A stretch of DNA of 64,000 nt. Source: Trichoplax adhaerens (Eukaryota; Placozoa; Uniplacotomia; Trichoplacea; Trichoplacidae). The first letter of the stretch is position 1, and every line of letters starts with the position of its first letter. The notes below the pieces were generated by a model, which saw only the letters and a list, made by a program, of their open reading frames with translations, was not told where the DNA came from and searched no databases. The position numbers were made by a program, and so were the translations under genes. Shown piece after piece: positions 1 to 13,674 of the stretch. The stretch covers positions 853,190 through 917,189 of the forward strand of contig NW_002060945.1 in NCBI RefSeq assembly GCF_000150275.1, written 5' to 3'.

Positions 1-2899
1 TATGGACAATAATTATCGTAGAGGAGTTAAGTAAATCTAACAGTTTCAGCTTGTGATAAATTAATTAATAGTATAAACAAAGAAATTATCGGAAATTTGC
101 ACATTGTATCAAAATTATTCCTAGTATATTAATAAAAACCAACAAATTTATAAATTGAGTTTATAAATCTTCAACTTTGCTTATAATTTTCTATTCTATT
201 CAGTATCCGTCGCACCACTAAAATGGTCATTGATGAATAATGGAAAATTCTGTATGGTGTAAGTAGTTATAGCAAATACTAACGATGCTATTAAAACGAA
301 ACGTAAAATCTCTAATTATCAAAATTATGTTATCAGTACACGGATGATTAACTAGTCATAAGTCAAATCTATCTCGCTATGAGATATTATGAAATCTAGC
401 TGGTATACGGGTATATGATATGAAATAATAATGATGTCATTACTATACGGTATAACAATAAAATAAGCGAGTCTGGTTCAAAATTGTCAGCAATCAGTTG
501 CTTTAATATAACATTTAATGATAATTTTCTATTTTAATTTACGCATAGTGATATGTATGCTTTTGAGAATTAAGCTATATGTTTCATTAACTTTGTAGAG
601 CGCAATGGGATAGACAAAATTAAAAATTTAATTTTCTTCTAGTTTTAGACAGAGAAACAAATATACTAACTGCACCATCTGTACGTATACGATAATACGC
701 ATCGAGTAGATTAAAAAATAATTAATTACGATTTTTCTCTTTTATATTCTCTAAAAAAGTGAAAATGATATCACAATGAAAATTAATTAAAAAGCTTTTA
801 GTAAATAATATTAGTTACGTTGCTGAAGGATAGAATAGAAAAGAATTATATTGCATTTCGTTTCAATACGATTCCCAAATGCTAACCTTAGTTACGATAA
901 TAACATAGCTATCCTCAAATCTCTTCATTGATAGAGGACGGAATGGTAATTTAAATAACAAGAAATTAACAACATTTATGGGAAATGATTCATTTCAAAT
1001 AATAGCGCTATTGTATAATAAAACTAACATATCAAGCTTCAATATAGATAGTATGAACTGAAACCACCGTTATGATAAAGCAAAATCGATTACCTACATA
1101 ATAATCAAAGCAATCGAAAGCAAAAAGAAATATTCATTTTTATTTAATCCGCTATTGTCCTAATGTGATATTCTTAGAATCGATTTCGCGTATTACATTT
1201 CAATAACGGTTAACTTATAAAATCGGTTCTCTTACCAACTTCTTGAAGTCATCTCGTCTTTCTGCACGATTCGATCTGTACATTTGATATCAGCATACAC
1301 GTATGTAGATGTGAAACTACGTATAATGTGGCTGAAGAACGAAAAAATATAAATTGTACCTTAAATACAATTTTTTCTAACACTTAAACTCTTTCGGGAA
1401 AACTCCCTATAAAACTCCCTATAAAATTGTTTAGGCAAACATTAATCAATCTTGAATTTTAATTAGTGAATAATTGTACATAATTCTCCGGATTATTCGC
1501 CTATTTCATTCTACCATAGCATTGTTTTCATTATATCTATAGAATTTCGTATTTAATAAAAATTTTATCTAATTAACTTTTTGACAAATGGAAATTGTTA
1601 GTCTAACCTTTTCTTTCAGTTAAATTCTGTAAAATTTTGTTTTTTGAGGCTTAAAAGTCTACTTCTTAAACTGGTCTTCTTGGAATTATTATACATTATC
1701 GTTAGCTTAAAAGGTTACTAAATAAGATAATTACGAATTTTATGACGCCTACATACGTGGTGGTGATACAAACTAAATTATGAAATTATGGCAATGCCAA
1801 CAATAATATAAAAGCAACTGTATTAATTTCATTACATCAAGTTATTGAAAGATACTATCTAAATTTATTCTGGCAATTGTTTACTTTTCTTGACTTTATT
1901 AAGTTATTTGTTCTTAATTACGACAATTATTCGTCTTTGGTATTGTCATGGTACTGCGTTACCAATTAAATAGTTATTGATTTGTGAATAATGAATACCT
2001 TGAATAATCTAGATAAGGTCATATTCTATATTTGATATTTAATTTTGGTGAGCTTGTAATTAATATTGCAGCAGTGAAATAATGGTATAAAATACAAAGT
2101 ATTGTGAGTTAATTTACTGTAGATTGAAAGGTACGTTAAGTTCTAATAGTTGAACTGCACATGGTCGGAGGATGAGTATTTTAACACCTGATAGCCCATA
2201 GCTACTTAGGTCCCAGAATATCTACATATCTATAAGCTAAAGTACATAAATTTACTCCAGTTAACACTGAAATTCATTATATGAATCGATTTTAGCGCCT
2301 GTGGTAGTAGAATAAAAGTAGCAATTGCTTCAGTATACAGGAGTCGTAACGTAAAGAAAAGTGTAGCAATTAATCAGTACCTGCGGAGTACAGCCGAGAA
2401 ATGAAATTCTCATATTTCGCAGGCATAGAGACTGGAAATACTGGGAAAGTAGCCCTAGTTATCGTGCTTACGCTAAAGTTCTTTGCAAATCTTTCCCCAT
2501 AAGTGAGCGTTGTGACAGGTACATGCAGTATAATGGTACAGTTAAATAACAGATTCTTAATATTCTACGCTAAGTTGATAAAGAACTCGATGGTAGTTTT
2601 GCTAAAAATTTTATGCTAGCTGTATTACAAAGGTTCTTTCCGACGCACCCATTATGAATACTTTGGCTGATTAATTATGGAGGTGGTATTAAATATAAAA
2701 TTCAATCCCTTTTTCTTTACCTTTTCAACTCAACATAGTGCTACTTGCATATTTATTAGAGAATAACTTATAGCGATTAAAAAACATCACAAATCATTTC
2801 GTTCATTAGTTTACACGAGGACCTTCATAGGAAACACGTACAGTAGTAAGAATCACATTAAATAAAATTAGTTATAATAAAGAATGATATAATTTATTG

Positions 2900-4180
2900 T
2901 CAACAGTCGTTATTTAGCTGTCTATCGATCAATGATATTATAATTTATCTGGTAGGGCTGGCGATAAACAACCACAGCGAATAAAGTAAGATGCAACAAA
3001 TCTATTATCATTTACAACTAACCATTGTTGTCTGTAATCATCTCATAACGGTCTATCGAGCTACAAATATACTTGAAACGAGATATTTGTATATAACTAC
3101 GTCAAATAAAATTCATGATAAAGATACTACAGGATCATCGTTTTGTATTTGTTTCATTTATTAAAAATTAACATTACCTAAATTATTAGCAATCATTCCG
3201 TAATTACTAACCTGGTTTTAAGCTTATAACAAATTAGTTACTAGCATATAGCCTGCAAATTGAAATTAGGTATAAGAAAGATACTGCATAATAATCAGAT
3301 TGTAAGTTATTTGTTAACAATTAATATCATGTTGTTTATCAGCCTTTACTCTTTAACTGTTCTCCAGTGTGCATGTTTATCAGAATACTTACATAATAAA
3401 TGATTATACGAAATAATAATCATCCTATAATTTACTTTGCTAATAAAAGCATCACGTTATCCTAGCTGATTATTCCATAACTGCTTCCCAGGCTGTAAGT
3501 TTCTCAGAAGAGGGCTAGAGTATGGTTGTGTCAAATGAAGTTGAATATGCCGTAACAGCAATAAAGATACTTTAGAATAATTAGGTCATAATTTATTGGC
3601 GAATAATTAAAATCAAGTTATTATCGCCACTTATTCTTTAATTGTTTCTTAAAGTAAAAAGTTAATAATAAGGCTACCTCGAAGGTTTAATAAAAATCAC
3701 TAAAATTTATCGTCTTTATAATAACAACAGCCCTTCTATAATTGGCAACTTTTTTGTAGATTATATGAATTTCAAAAAAGTAACTTAATAGTTACTAACC
3801 ATAGCTAATTAATACAGTATGAATAAGATCAGGTAAGCTATGGAAAGTACTTAAAACCAATCATCATGTTGAAAATGTCTATTAAATCATGCATTTATAA
3901 GAAATTAGTTTATAGTAAATAATTATGGTAGATAAGGTAAAGCAATATATGATAATAATCCTATAATTTACAGCTAGTAATCATTTTCAGCTGTTATCCT
4001 GAAATTGTCTATCGAATTACGTATTTATAAGAAATTAGATGATGATAGGTAATCATACCCTATGAGGTTAAGGAACATAATATAGATCTTATAGTTTACA
4101 GCAAATTGTTACGTAAATACTCATAGTCTTTGTATATATATATTGTCAAATCTGTAGATTAATAATTAATAAATTGATGG
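2900..4180. repeat. Degenerate tandem repeat, period about 130 bp
   Basis: The phrase TGTCTAT followed by a near-identical ATTTATAAGAAATTAG recurs at 3876 and 4006, exactly 130 bp apart. Phrases around it, such as CCTATAATTTAC and an AATCATTTT-like block, recur in the same order at about 3430, 3960 and, more weakly, 4090. Earlier weaker matches to the TCTATCGA part lie at about 2921 and 3051. The units differ by many substitutions and small indels, so this is an old array. Boundaries are approximate. Confidence 0.45.
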
Positions 4181-4754
4181 TAAAGGTTCGTATCAATGAA
4201 AATGAGCGCGTTGTCTTAGTTAATTTTAGAGAAGAAATCGTTTGTTACGAATAATATCAATATCTATTCTTTAAATACTAATTTAATACTTCTACTTAAT
4301 GTAAGGATTCCATACTTCTGTAAATATTACCAATACGCTATGACAATGTGCATACAGATCTAATCAAAGATTTTATACTTCTTAATACTTTAATTACCAT
4401 TGATAGACTAGTTAACCGGTTAGAACTCCTTATTCATCGGTGATATAAAGTGTCACCCTCCATAATGGATAGTATACAATAGATAGCACCATACTATTTA
4501 CGTAAGTAACTAAAAGTATTTAATAATTAATTAACAAGAGACGGTCAAGATTGGATTAATAGATCGGTTGGCCGAAAAATATTATTCTCGATTTACTCTA
4601 ATTTATGTTGTGTTGATGATACCACATCTGCTGTTATGACGTTCTCATTACAATTAGCTTAATAATTAATTAATAGATCTATTAGGTTATAAGAGTCATT
4701 TGTAAGATACCTTACGACTCATTTAGAATTTGAAATATATTTTCTTATTTTGGA

Positions 4755-4825
4755 TGTCATTATTTTAGTCTTTGTAGTTTAATTGCGTAAATTTATAATA
4801 TAATCTATGCTGTAAACAAATTTAT
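4755..4825 (+). repeat. Decayed dispersed module, copy A
   Basis: Shares AGTCTTTGTA, GTTTAA and, about 40 bp later, ATGCTGTAnACAAAT with the stretch at 6834-6900, in the same order. A weaker relative with AGTCTTTGTA only is at about 4126. The order of the shared blocks makes chance unlikely, but the family is not recognised. Confidence 0.4.
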
Positions 4826-6821
4826 TTCATTTAATCGATACAATTTATAAATAATAGCTTGCTCTGAATTTCATCCTTTTTCTTAGGGTCTGTTATAAAA
4901 TTTGCAGCTACACTGCAGCAATCAATCTTTATTTTTCACTACCTGTTTAGTGGATTAAGAAAAAATGAACATCAAAATATAAAAATTTCATAAATAGCTT
5001 ACACTTACAAATTCTATCTAGTTCAGTTCTCTAGTGTGATACAGTATTACTTAATGTGGATTTTTTCTCTGTAATAACATTAAGCTATAATACAGCGATT
5101 GTAATTAAGTAAATAACATTAAAATTATACTGTTTCACAGCCAAACATAAATTTGGCCGCTCCTGAATAAGTCAGTCGATGAGTTATAATGCTGTCTTGA
5201 TAAATGCCGAAATTGAACAATGAATGATTGGAAATGCCTAAAGTAATTGACATATAAAATATCATGAAAGAAAATGATATAATATTTCTCTTTCATATTT
5301 ATCTTTGATAACGTCTCGAACATTTTTAATGACCGCACCCATAGAATATGCAGTATTTGTCCTACACGGAAAAGATAGCAGCTGCAAAATAATGTATGGT
5401 ATTTATTAACAAATTAATGAAGAATATTATGAATATTACTAATTTATTGACAGCCTGTCATCAGCTGATTTGAAAAAAGGATTTAACTTTAAAAATACTA
5501 AAATAAAGACATTTTCCATTATCATTGTTAAAATTAATTAGCATTAAAAATTTTACCGGAACTACTAACGTGCGACCGGCAATTGATTTATTTTCTGCAA
5601 TGTTTTAAAAAAATTAAAAATGATACCATAAAGCAGCTGCAAATATAGTCAAATCTCTCATAATACGATTGCTATATGAAATATCAATATCTTAACCAGG
5701 CATACTATTGATTGAAAGTATAGTAGTAATTATTGAAGAAGGAGGCGCTATGGCAGTTTAAGTAGGAAACTAACCATACGTAGTAAAATCGTCGTTAGCA
5801 GGTGAAAATTACTAGTTGTGATAGCTTATAGTATCCCCAATATGTACAATGCAACAGTGTTACCATGCATTGACTAATATTAATTCACTCTGTTCGCCAC
5901 TATCATAGAAGTATCCAAAGTTCAGAAATTTTACCTATTAGGGTCTAATGCATGTTTCAAAATAATATTACTATGGCTAAAACTAAACTCAAAAGAATAT
6001 ATTAAAATTTTTCTAGTACAGTAGGGTAAATAAACAATACATAAATGACTATACTAATCGAAGACATGCAGTACATCAAATTAAGATTATGCAAGTAAAA
6101 ACTCTTTATGCTCTTTTATCATGTCGCTACTTTCATTGACATGTTACTTTACAGAAAATAAATTAATTAAGCACTGTCCTTTGCTTAGGCTATAGATGTG
6201 TATTTGCATTAATGTCTTTAAAATTTAATCAACATTTAATTATCACATTAATTTTCTAGCATACGTAGCATGATTAAGACTTATTATGGAAATATTTATC
6301 ATAAGAGTACTATAGCTATAACGCGTTTCTCCAAGGTAAATGTTAACTGATAGTACCTCTGAATTTTCATTATTCTTCATATAAGAATATGTATTAATGA
6401 TGTTAAAACTTAATCGGTAATTAGTTAACCTGTCAATTTTTTAATAGCTTAGTTTAGAATTATTTCGGAAATAATTAATAGACTGATATTAGAAATGATA
6501 ACATGAATCTCTAGGGCAACAATTTGCTGCTGTGCCATCAGAATAACTTCTAACTTGTAATCATGATTATTTGAAATCAATTTTCTCTAACAAAGAAAGC
6601 AACAACCTAATTTCAAGACGTTACAATGGAAATTGTAACAAAATATCATCTTTCTAATTGTATCCGTCTGTATAGATAATTATCTTATTAGGGCATAACT
6701 CTGGTAATCAAGAGATAGGCTTATCATAAATTACCAAAAATGCTATCAGTCTTTTATGATGGCTACCAGCTGGATTATGACACACGTATTTTCACGCTCT
6801 TATTCAATTTTGATTAACTGT

Positions 6822-6900
6822 ACTAATACAAAGTGTATTACATTTAAGTCTTTGTAAGTTTAAGGTAAATAATTCATACTATGCTGTACACAAATCGAGT
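6822..6900 (+). repeat. Decayed dispersed module, copy B
   Basis: Carries the same ordered blocks as the copy at 4755-4825. Its upstream part (CAAAGTGTATTACA, then AAGTCT) also matches 11950-11975, which suggests at least three members of the family in this region. No terminal repeats or target-site duplications can be seen. Confidence 0.4.
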
Positions 6901-9900
6901 TCCCAATAATTAATTTATGACTATCCACACCAAAAGCGTAACACGATTATTTTATGCGTTTACTAATTATTCAACTCTGCCAAGCTAGATAATTAATGTA
7001 TCCGTTAATATTTTTGTTGTTTGGAAGATCATTTCAATTTAAATCTGAAAAATAAAACATTACCTACTAATGACTGTTTTTTTTCTACTTAATTCATCAG
7101 TTACATCAATTATTATGACTCAAAATAACATAATTTTATTTTAATAACGTAATAGAGATTAAAGTTACCGATAGATTATAATTTAGAATCTACTGTAGCG
7201 TTATATACAACGATTTCATAGCATACATAGTAACGATATAAATTTTAAAGATGTTTTAATATTACAGTATCAGGATAGGGCTTACAATATGTTTTAATTG
7301 GAAAATATCTCACGACACGAAGTAGGTAAAGTCTCCAACATTACTAAATTTTCAAAGTTAATATGGCATCCTAACCATTATACTCGATAAAAATACAATC
7401 TAACCTATGATCCTTATTTCTTCTATTTATCGACGATAAAGGTAGATAATCAGTAAAATTATCGTAGCCTTACAGTCAGGAATTAAGCGGACAAAATACG
7501 CTAATTCTTAAGTCCTAAATGCCGTTAATATCTATTGTAGCCACATATACCCCAAGTCTACTTTTGATCAGATTTCTATAACTACGAGCAATGATAGTGT
7601 ATTGTTGTCATCAGCTAGTACGATGCATCAACTGTGTATTTACATTTACGTAAATTAACGCTAATGACCTGATCATGAAATTATATTGTGTACAAATATT
7701 TATTAATACCTAATATGATTCATACAGATTTGAAATTAACACAGAGATCGGAATCTATGCAAACAATAATCCTTTATTCGTAGATATATTACTCTGTTAT
7801 GTTATATTTCCTTTTACACGTATTTCTTTAACAATTATCACGTCTTTAATATAAGAAAAACTAGTACAAACTCACGTCGCTTTGCTGACGGTTTACGATA
7901 ACGTGCCCATTTGTTAATAATTAACAGATAGTATTACCATTCGACATCATATATATCCCGGTAATAGCCAGGCACTACTATATTCACAACTATGCTTGTA
8001 GAATACTACTTTTCAATAATGCATTCACGGATGAAATACTATGAAATGCTACATTAAGATTAGTTTTAATGGTCCAAAGCACATTATGATAACTAATGTA
8101 CGGTGATGGACATACCAAGTTAAGATTAGCAGGTACTGTAAGATATCTACAGTGCGGTTCAATGTCCTTAGTATTGTGGTCAATTCTATACCAATCATTG
8201 TAATGTGTCTAAGGATCGCTTGCGTATGCAAGCAAAGCTTGCTCTGTCGATAACAACCGTTATAAGAAAATGTAACAATCAAAATGGCTGTGTAGAAAAC
8301 TCTATAAAGATTCTATGTTTATTTAATTTTCATCTGAGTATTACATCAAATCAAAATTGAAAGGCCCAGTGGCCACCCTTAGCGATCTAACGAATACCAT
8401 TTTAAAAATCAGTACTCTGTAGAAATTACTACCTTAGAGCTATTCGTTTTACAAGAAGAAATCTTGAGGTAAAAAGTACTGTAAGAATCTTATACTGACC
8501 TATTGAAATTAATTAAGACCATAAGGCTATAGGAAAGTTGTTTAAATTGCATGCTAGACTGTTAGATTATACAAGTGTCGAAATGTTTGCATTACTTATT
8601 TAGATAATTCTGTTGAGATATTTATAAACTATGGTAAGAATGTTAGTACTGTCACCATTATATTGTTAAGATGTTTAAAATAGAGGCGTGAATAATAAAT
8701 AGCTCGCGCGATTATAAACTGTTATCTTGCGATTTAATTGGCAAGATATGACTGTAATGTGTAAAATTTATCCTGTAACAAAGGGTATATATAAAACACG
8801 AGCTTTCGCTGTAATGAGATTGTCCACATATTCTAGAATTAGTCCTCGGTGAATAAAACGAACCGATTTAGGTCATGAAGTGAACCTTACAAGAAACTGT
8901 AGTTCTTGTTGTTATACTTTTGAGGAGACACTTTATCACAATGACCTACGATTAACCACGGCTCTAAAGTTATCATCTAGTGCTTAGAATAGTTAATGTT
9001 GGAATAATAAAGATACTTTGTCTTCTAGAGCATAAATTTAACTAATATAATCACCATTCAATCAGTGAGCATGAATATCTAATAGATCAATAGATAAATA
9101 AAATAAAATAACTTGCTTTATCTATATTATCTCATGGAATAAACTACCGTAAAGGATAGATAGTCAAATTTGATGAATTTAAAAGTCTTTTTTGGTAATT
9201 AAAATTAAATGCCTACAGTAGGAATCACTATTGCTTTAATTTGCTATCGTAAATTATATGTTCTACTAAAATAAGAATTCTAATTGAGATTAGTTGATTA
9301 TAGTACGATCCTTTGTAATCGTAATCCTGATTGATAGTAGATTATAGGTTATGCTATAAATGATTCTATGATGTGCATACTTGTATTCTGGTTATCTGAA
9401 ATGAGTCAGTAGATGCTCATATATGTAAATATTGTATATACAATTATAAATATATATGTATAACTATTGTATAGATTTAATTATTGAGCAACAATTATTC
9501 GATTGAAAGTTAGGGTGAATCGCCAAAGTTATCACTTGTAGCCGTTGCTGCTGAAGAGTACCGTATGTAAGCTCAGCAGATTGTTTGATTAAAATCAGTT
9601 CTCTAGTTTTGAATCATAAAAGTAAAGCGTCAAAGTTCCGAGAATGCCTGAAACTCAAAGATTTGTTTTCTATGAACTTTGTTACGAAATTGGCGTATAA
9701 CAATTATGCTTGAATTTATGTAATAGTATTTCAATAATACAGTATCTTCAAGACCTATATGACGTTTAGAAATGTTAGCCATATGCTTAATTACCGTAAT
9801 TTTCATTAAACTAATAAATAACTGTAAATTTTATAGAATTTTCAAAAATTTCGTGAAATTAGTATCAATGAATCAAAGGGGAGTAATCGTCATACTACTA

Positions 9901-12033
9901 TTATTATCTCTAAATTCTCACGTAAGTCCTTTAAAGGAGCCCTTTATGTATTTAGGTGCTGCAGTTGAATAAAGGGGACCTCATGGAGGATTAATCACTT
10001 TGCATAGAAATCAGATTTAATTAAGCAAGATTTTGAAATATCGCCATATTGTCTACATATCCATTAAATTTTATAATAAATAGGCGTAATATCGTATTAA
10101 CATCAAAATAGAGTTAAATGATGCAAATATCGATCTTTGAAGAATCTGCTAGTATAGTTATTTAATTTTATTAGTGGCTTAAATTAATAGATATAACTTT
10201 TCGTGGATTATTAATGTAACTTACTCAAGGGGTTGTGCTAGTTATAAACTTATAATTGGCAGAATTATAACACTGACGTCAAAAGTACCCCTGGAAACAA
10301 GTTGTTTGTAAGTATTTATGATTCACCTTCATTGATATGATTTCAATCTATTTACTAGAACGGCCTTATCAAACGATCATTCTCAAATATTCTTATCTGT
10401 TAATCAGCTATAATCGCAGGATTTTTCTGTAACTTATGATAGTTCAGGCTAACAATCAGATTCAATTTTGTTTCTTTCATCGATAAATTGGGCATGTAAT
10501 TTGACAAAAGATTTAATTAATTTATGCTGTTTACGTGCAATTTCTGTATTATATTTAATCTTTTTGGCGTCGGACTAATGAAATTAGATAGGGATAGAAT
10601 GAATGGAGTTAATTGCAAGATGAGCATAAGAGTATAGGTTTTATTTCTATACATAGTAATTACATCCTAATACCATCTTGATTTATCTTTCTTCCTGCCT
10701 AATGCAGAATACTAGTGGTAAATAATAATTTATAGTGGGATAAGCACTTAAAAAATCCATCTGATCAATTAGCTTATCATAGTCACATTATATTACTTGC
10801 TGCACGGTTGCATAATCTCAGTGGCTATTACTGAATATGGCACATTACCAAAATTGATCCATATCAAGGATTGCCTAAACATCTTTTCCGTCTAAATTCT
10901 ATTCATAAAGAAAAATGCTTCTATTCCATTTAGCTTAAGAATAAATAATTTCTTTCAATACCAATCAAAGTCAATTACCTATATCAATAATGACTTTACA
11001 TATTTCATCATTCATGGGTACAAATTTTAATAACATTATCCAAATTATAGAATAGAATAATTAGTGCATGTTTATTTCCTTTTAAAAACGTAAATTTGAC
11101 GAATAAATAATCATATTAATCAGTCTGTTTATACAATGTGAACAAAACGATACGACGTGTATTTTAGTTTTGATTAGATTTTACTGAGAATAAACTTTAA
11201 AGTACAGTATAATGTCTACGTTATTAAATTAAAAACTTTAAAATCAATCAGAAATTTCATTAATCGACATATCGGTAGACTTAGCAAATGCAGTAAACCT
11301 ATGAAACTATTTTCAGTAATAGAATTTGCTGTAAATACGCATAGGATACCGCATTTTAAAGTTATTTGCCAGAGCGACAGTTTTTCATGTCGGAATACTG
11401 GTATTAAGCTACCATTAACTTCTCAATAATTCTATATGCTCATACAGCTGCATAGTGTGAATATTATCTGCCTAGGATAAGAAAGAATATTATATCTGTT
11501 ATAAATTTATCAGTCGAAACTTCTGTATCTATATTTGCAATATTATAAGGCTTAATAGAAAAAGCATTGATATTCATAGATAGTTATTGTAGTAATTAAT
11601 CATAATGCTACTACGTTTCCGTAAGATCTTAAACTTTGCTGCTAAATAATAAACATACTAAATAATAAATATGTATCTGTAGAAACCATGACAATTTTAT
11701 GATATAGCTTATTGTAGGATTAATTTACTCAGTAGATTCTTGTTTAAAACATTGACGAGAGATAATAAAAATTACCGTCACCCTTATGGTAATCTCATCG
11801 CAAAATACTCTAGCTATAACATGCCATATGGCTTTAGAGGTAATTTCATTAGTATTAAACTAGACCATAAGAATACCATATACGTTTGCGTTAGATTGCT
11901 TTAGTAAATCATAGTAAGATGAATGATTATAGTTATATGAACAATTAAGCAAAGTGTATTACAAAAGTCTCAATCCATTAATAATTGTATCATACATTAC
12001 TCAGTATGGATTCTACATGATATTGCATTATGA

Positions 12034-12131
12034 TGATAGGAGTCAAAGTGGGACTAACATGGAAGCTAAAGTGGCTTTATTTGCTCTTACGAAGGTAGCG
12101 ATTATGCGTAGTCCCACATGATGACTCTCAT
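12034..12131. repeat. Imperfect inverted repeat (hairpin)
   Basis: GTGGGACTA at 12048-12056 pairs perfectly with TAGTCCCAC at 12109-12117. Outside this, GAGTCA at 12040-12045 pairs with TGACTC at 12122-12127, separated by a 2 by 4 internal loop. The loop between the arms is 52 nt. The structure could be the remnant of an inverted-repeat transposable element or a transcribed hairpin; the sequence alone does not decide. Confidence 0.5.
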
Positions 12132-13568
12132 GCGATAAGTAAAATTTCATCAGATTGTTTAATTAATTTTTCTACGCCAGTATCGCCCTACACTATTTTT
12201 ATCACAAATGCAATCATAATCTAAAATTATCCATATGTCAGTCCTCCACACTCAAAATAAATACTGGTAATGTTATTGTGCTGAGAAGGCAGTCAATAAT
12301 GAGATATACTTAATTCTTACTTTATAACATATAAAAATGTAAATTCTAAATCCTACGATAATTGAAATTAATTTAATAATCTTTTCACATTGTCTACTTG
12401 TTTAAATGCCATACGCAATGCTAAATGACTTGAATATATAAACATGTTATGATATTTATTGTTGGTTTGATATTGTCCTGTACTGTAATTTATTCTGAGG
12501 TTGATACTGACCATGAATTAAGAGATTCTAGTGCACTACTATAGGCTCAGAATATCATATGCTTCGATATGTACATGAAAATGTTATTTTACTTTCTTAT
12601 GTTCTTTTAGACATATTGTACATGGCTTTCCTTTGGTCATATCAGTTAATATTCAAACGAAGAGATGAAAGTTATATGAAAGCTAACGATTCTATACTTG
12701 CTTTATAGTTCAAATGATTCATCTATAGGTTGTTATTTATCTTACTTTAAATTAGTCAAAGATTATACTGTACACCCTACCTTTTTGTCGCATTTTTTAC
12801 ACAATTGCTGTAAGAAAAAGATAGACTGCCAGAATAGATCACATCAGTTTCAAATTCATCACCAACAGCATTTTATCTCTTAGTGATTAGGTTTGCAAAC
12901 CTTGATCAACAGCCGAGTAAGTCAGGAAATAATTAGTCAGACGTATGATGATACAAAATCATATGAAGGGGAAATCTGAGTTGTGGTTTCAATCTTTATT
13001 AGCTATCGTATAATTTATAATTTATATTCACGACTATATGAACTGTTGACCTTCGCAGCACTTAGATCAGGCTATTGAAGGATTACAAGATCATCCCTAT
13101 CTGATTTCGTACATTAATTAATTGGCAATTGCACATATTGTAGTTATACAAGTACTTAACCGATACGCAAATTCCGATATTCTTTAAGTTATCAAATTAG
13201 TCCTGTAGTTATATGATAATTCTTTTTAAGAAACATTTCCTGCAGCTGTAGTAATCACAATCACATCATCAGGAAATTTAGATTTAATAACTGTTATGGA
13301 GCTTGATGCTCCATGATAAGTGGCTAGTAGTAAAGTTGCTAATGAGAATGACTGTAAAGATTATAATTAATCTCGCAATATATAATTTAATGTGATAGAT
13401 TAGCACCGGAGTATTTGTGTGACATAGGAGATTGTATATAAGCCTGATTATTAATTTTTAATCTCAGTTCTACTGAGGCTACGCTAGAGTACACTGGTAA
13501 TAAGTTGTAATAGTTATTAATAAAATATTTAATGACCTAAATTTGTCGTTGGACTCGTTTTCTATAGT

Positions 13569-13674
13569 ATAGGAATAAGTTAGTTTTCCTTTACTGAGGA
13601 TCTCCGGAGTTAGTCTAGGAACCTTAAGAGTAGATAGTTTAGTTCAGGAACGATCACGAAAGCTGTTTTGTGAC
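13569..13674 (+). repeat. Short dispersed repeat, copy 1 (SINE-like)
   Basis: About 105 bp that align along their length with 35407-35509. Shared blocks in order are GTTAGTT, GTTAGTC, TTAAG, GTAGATAG, TAGTT and then an almost identical 3' block, CGATCACGAAAGCT followed by TTTTGTGAC. The 3' block folds as an 8-bp stem (13654-13661 with 13666-13673, one G-T pair) around the loop GCTG. No coding capacity. A small non-autonomous retroelement is the likeliest class, but no A tail or target duplication is visible. Confidence 0.55.
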
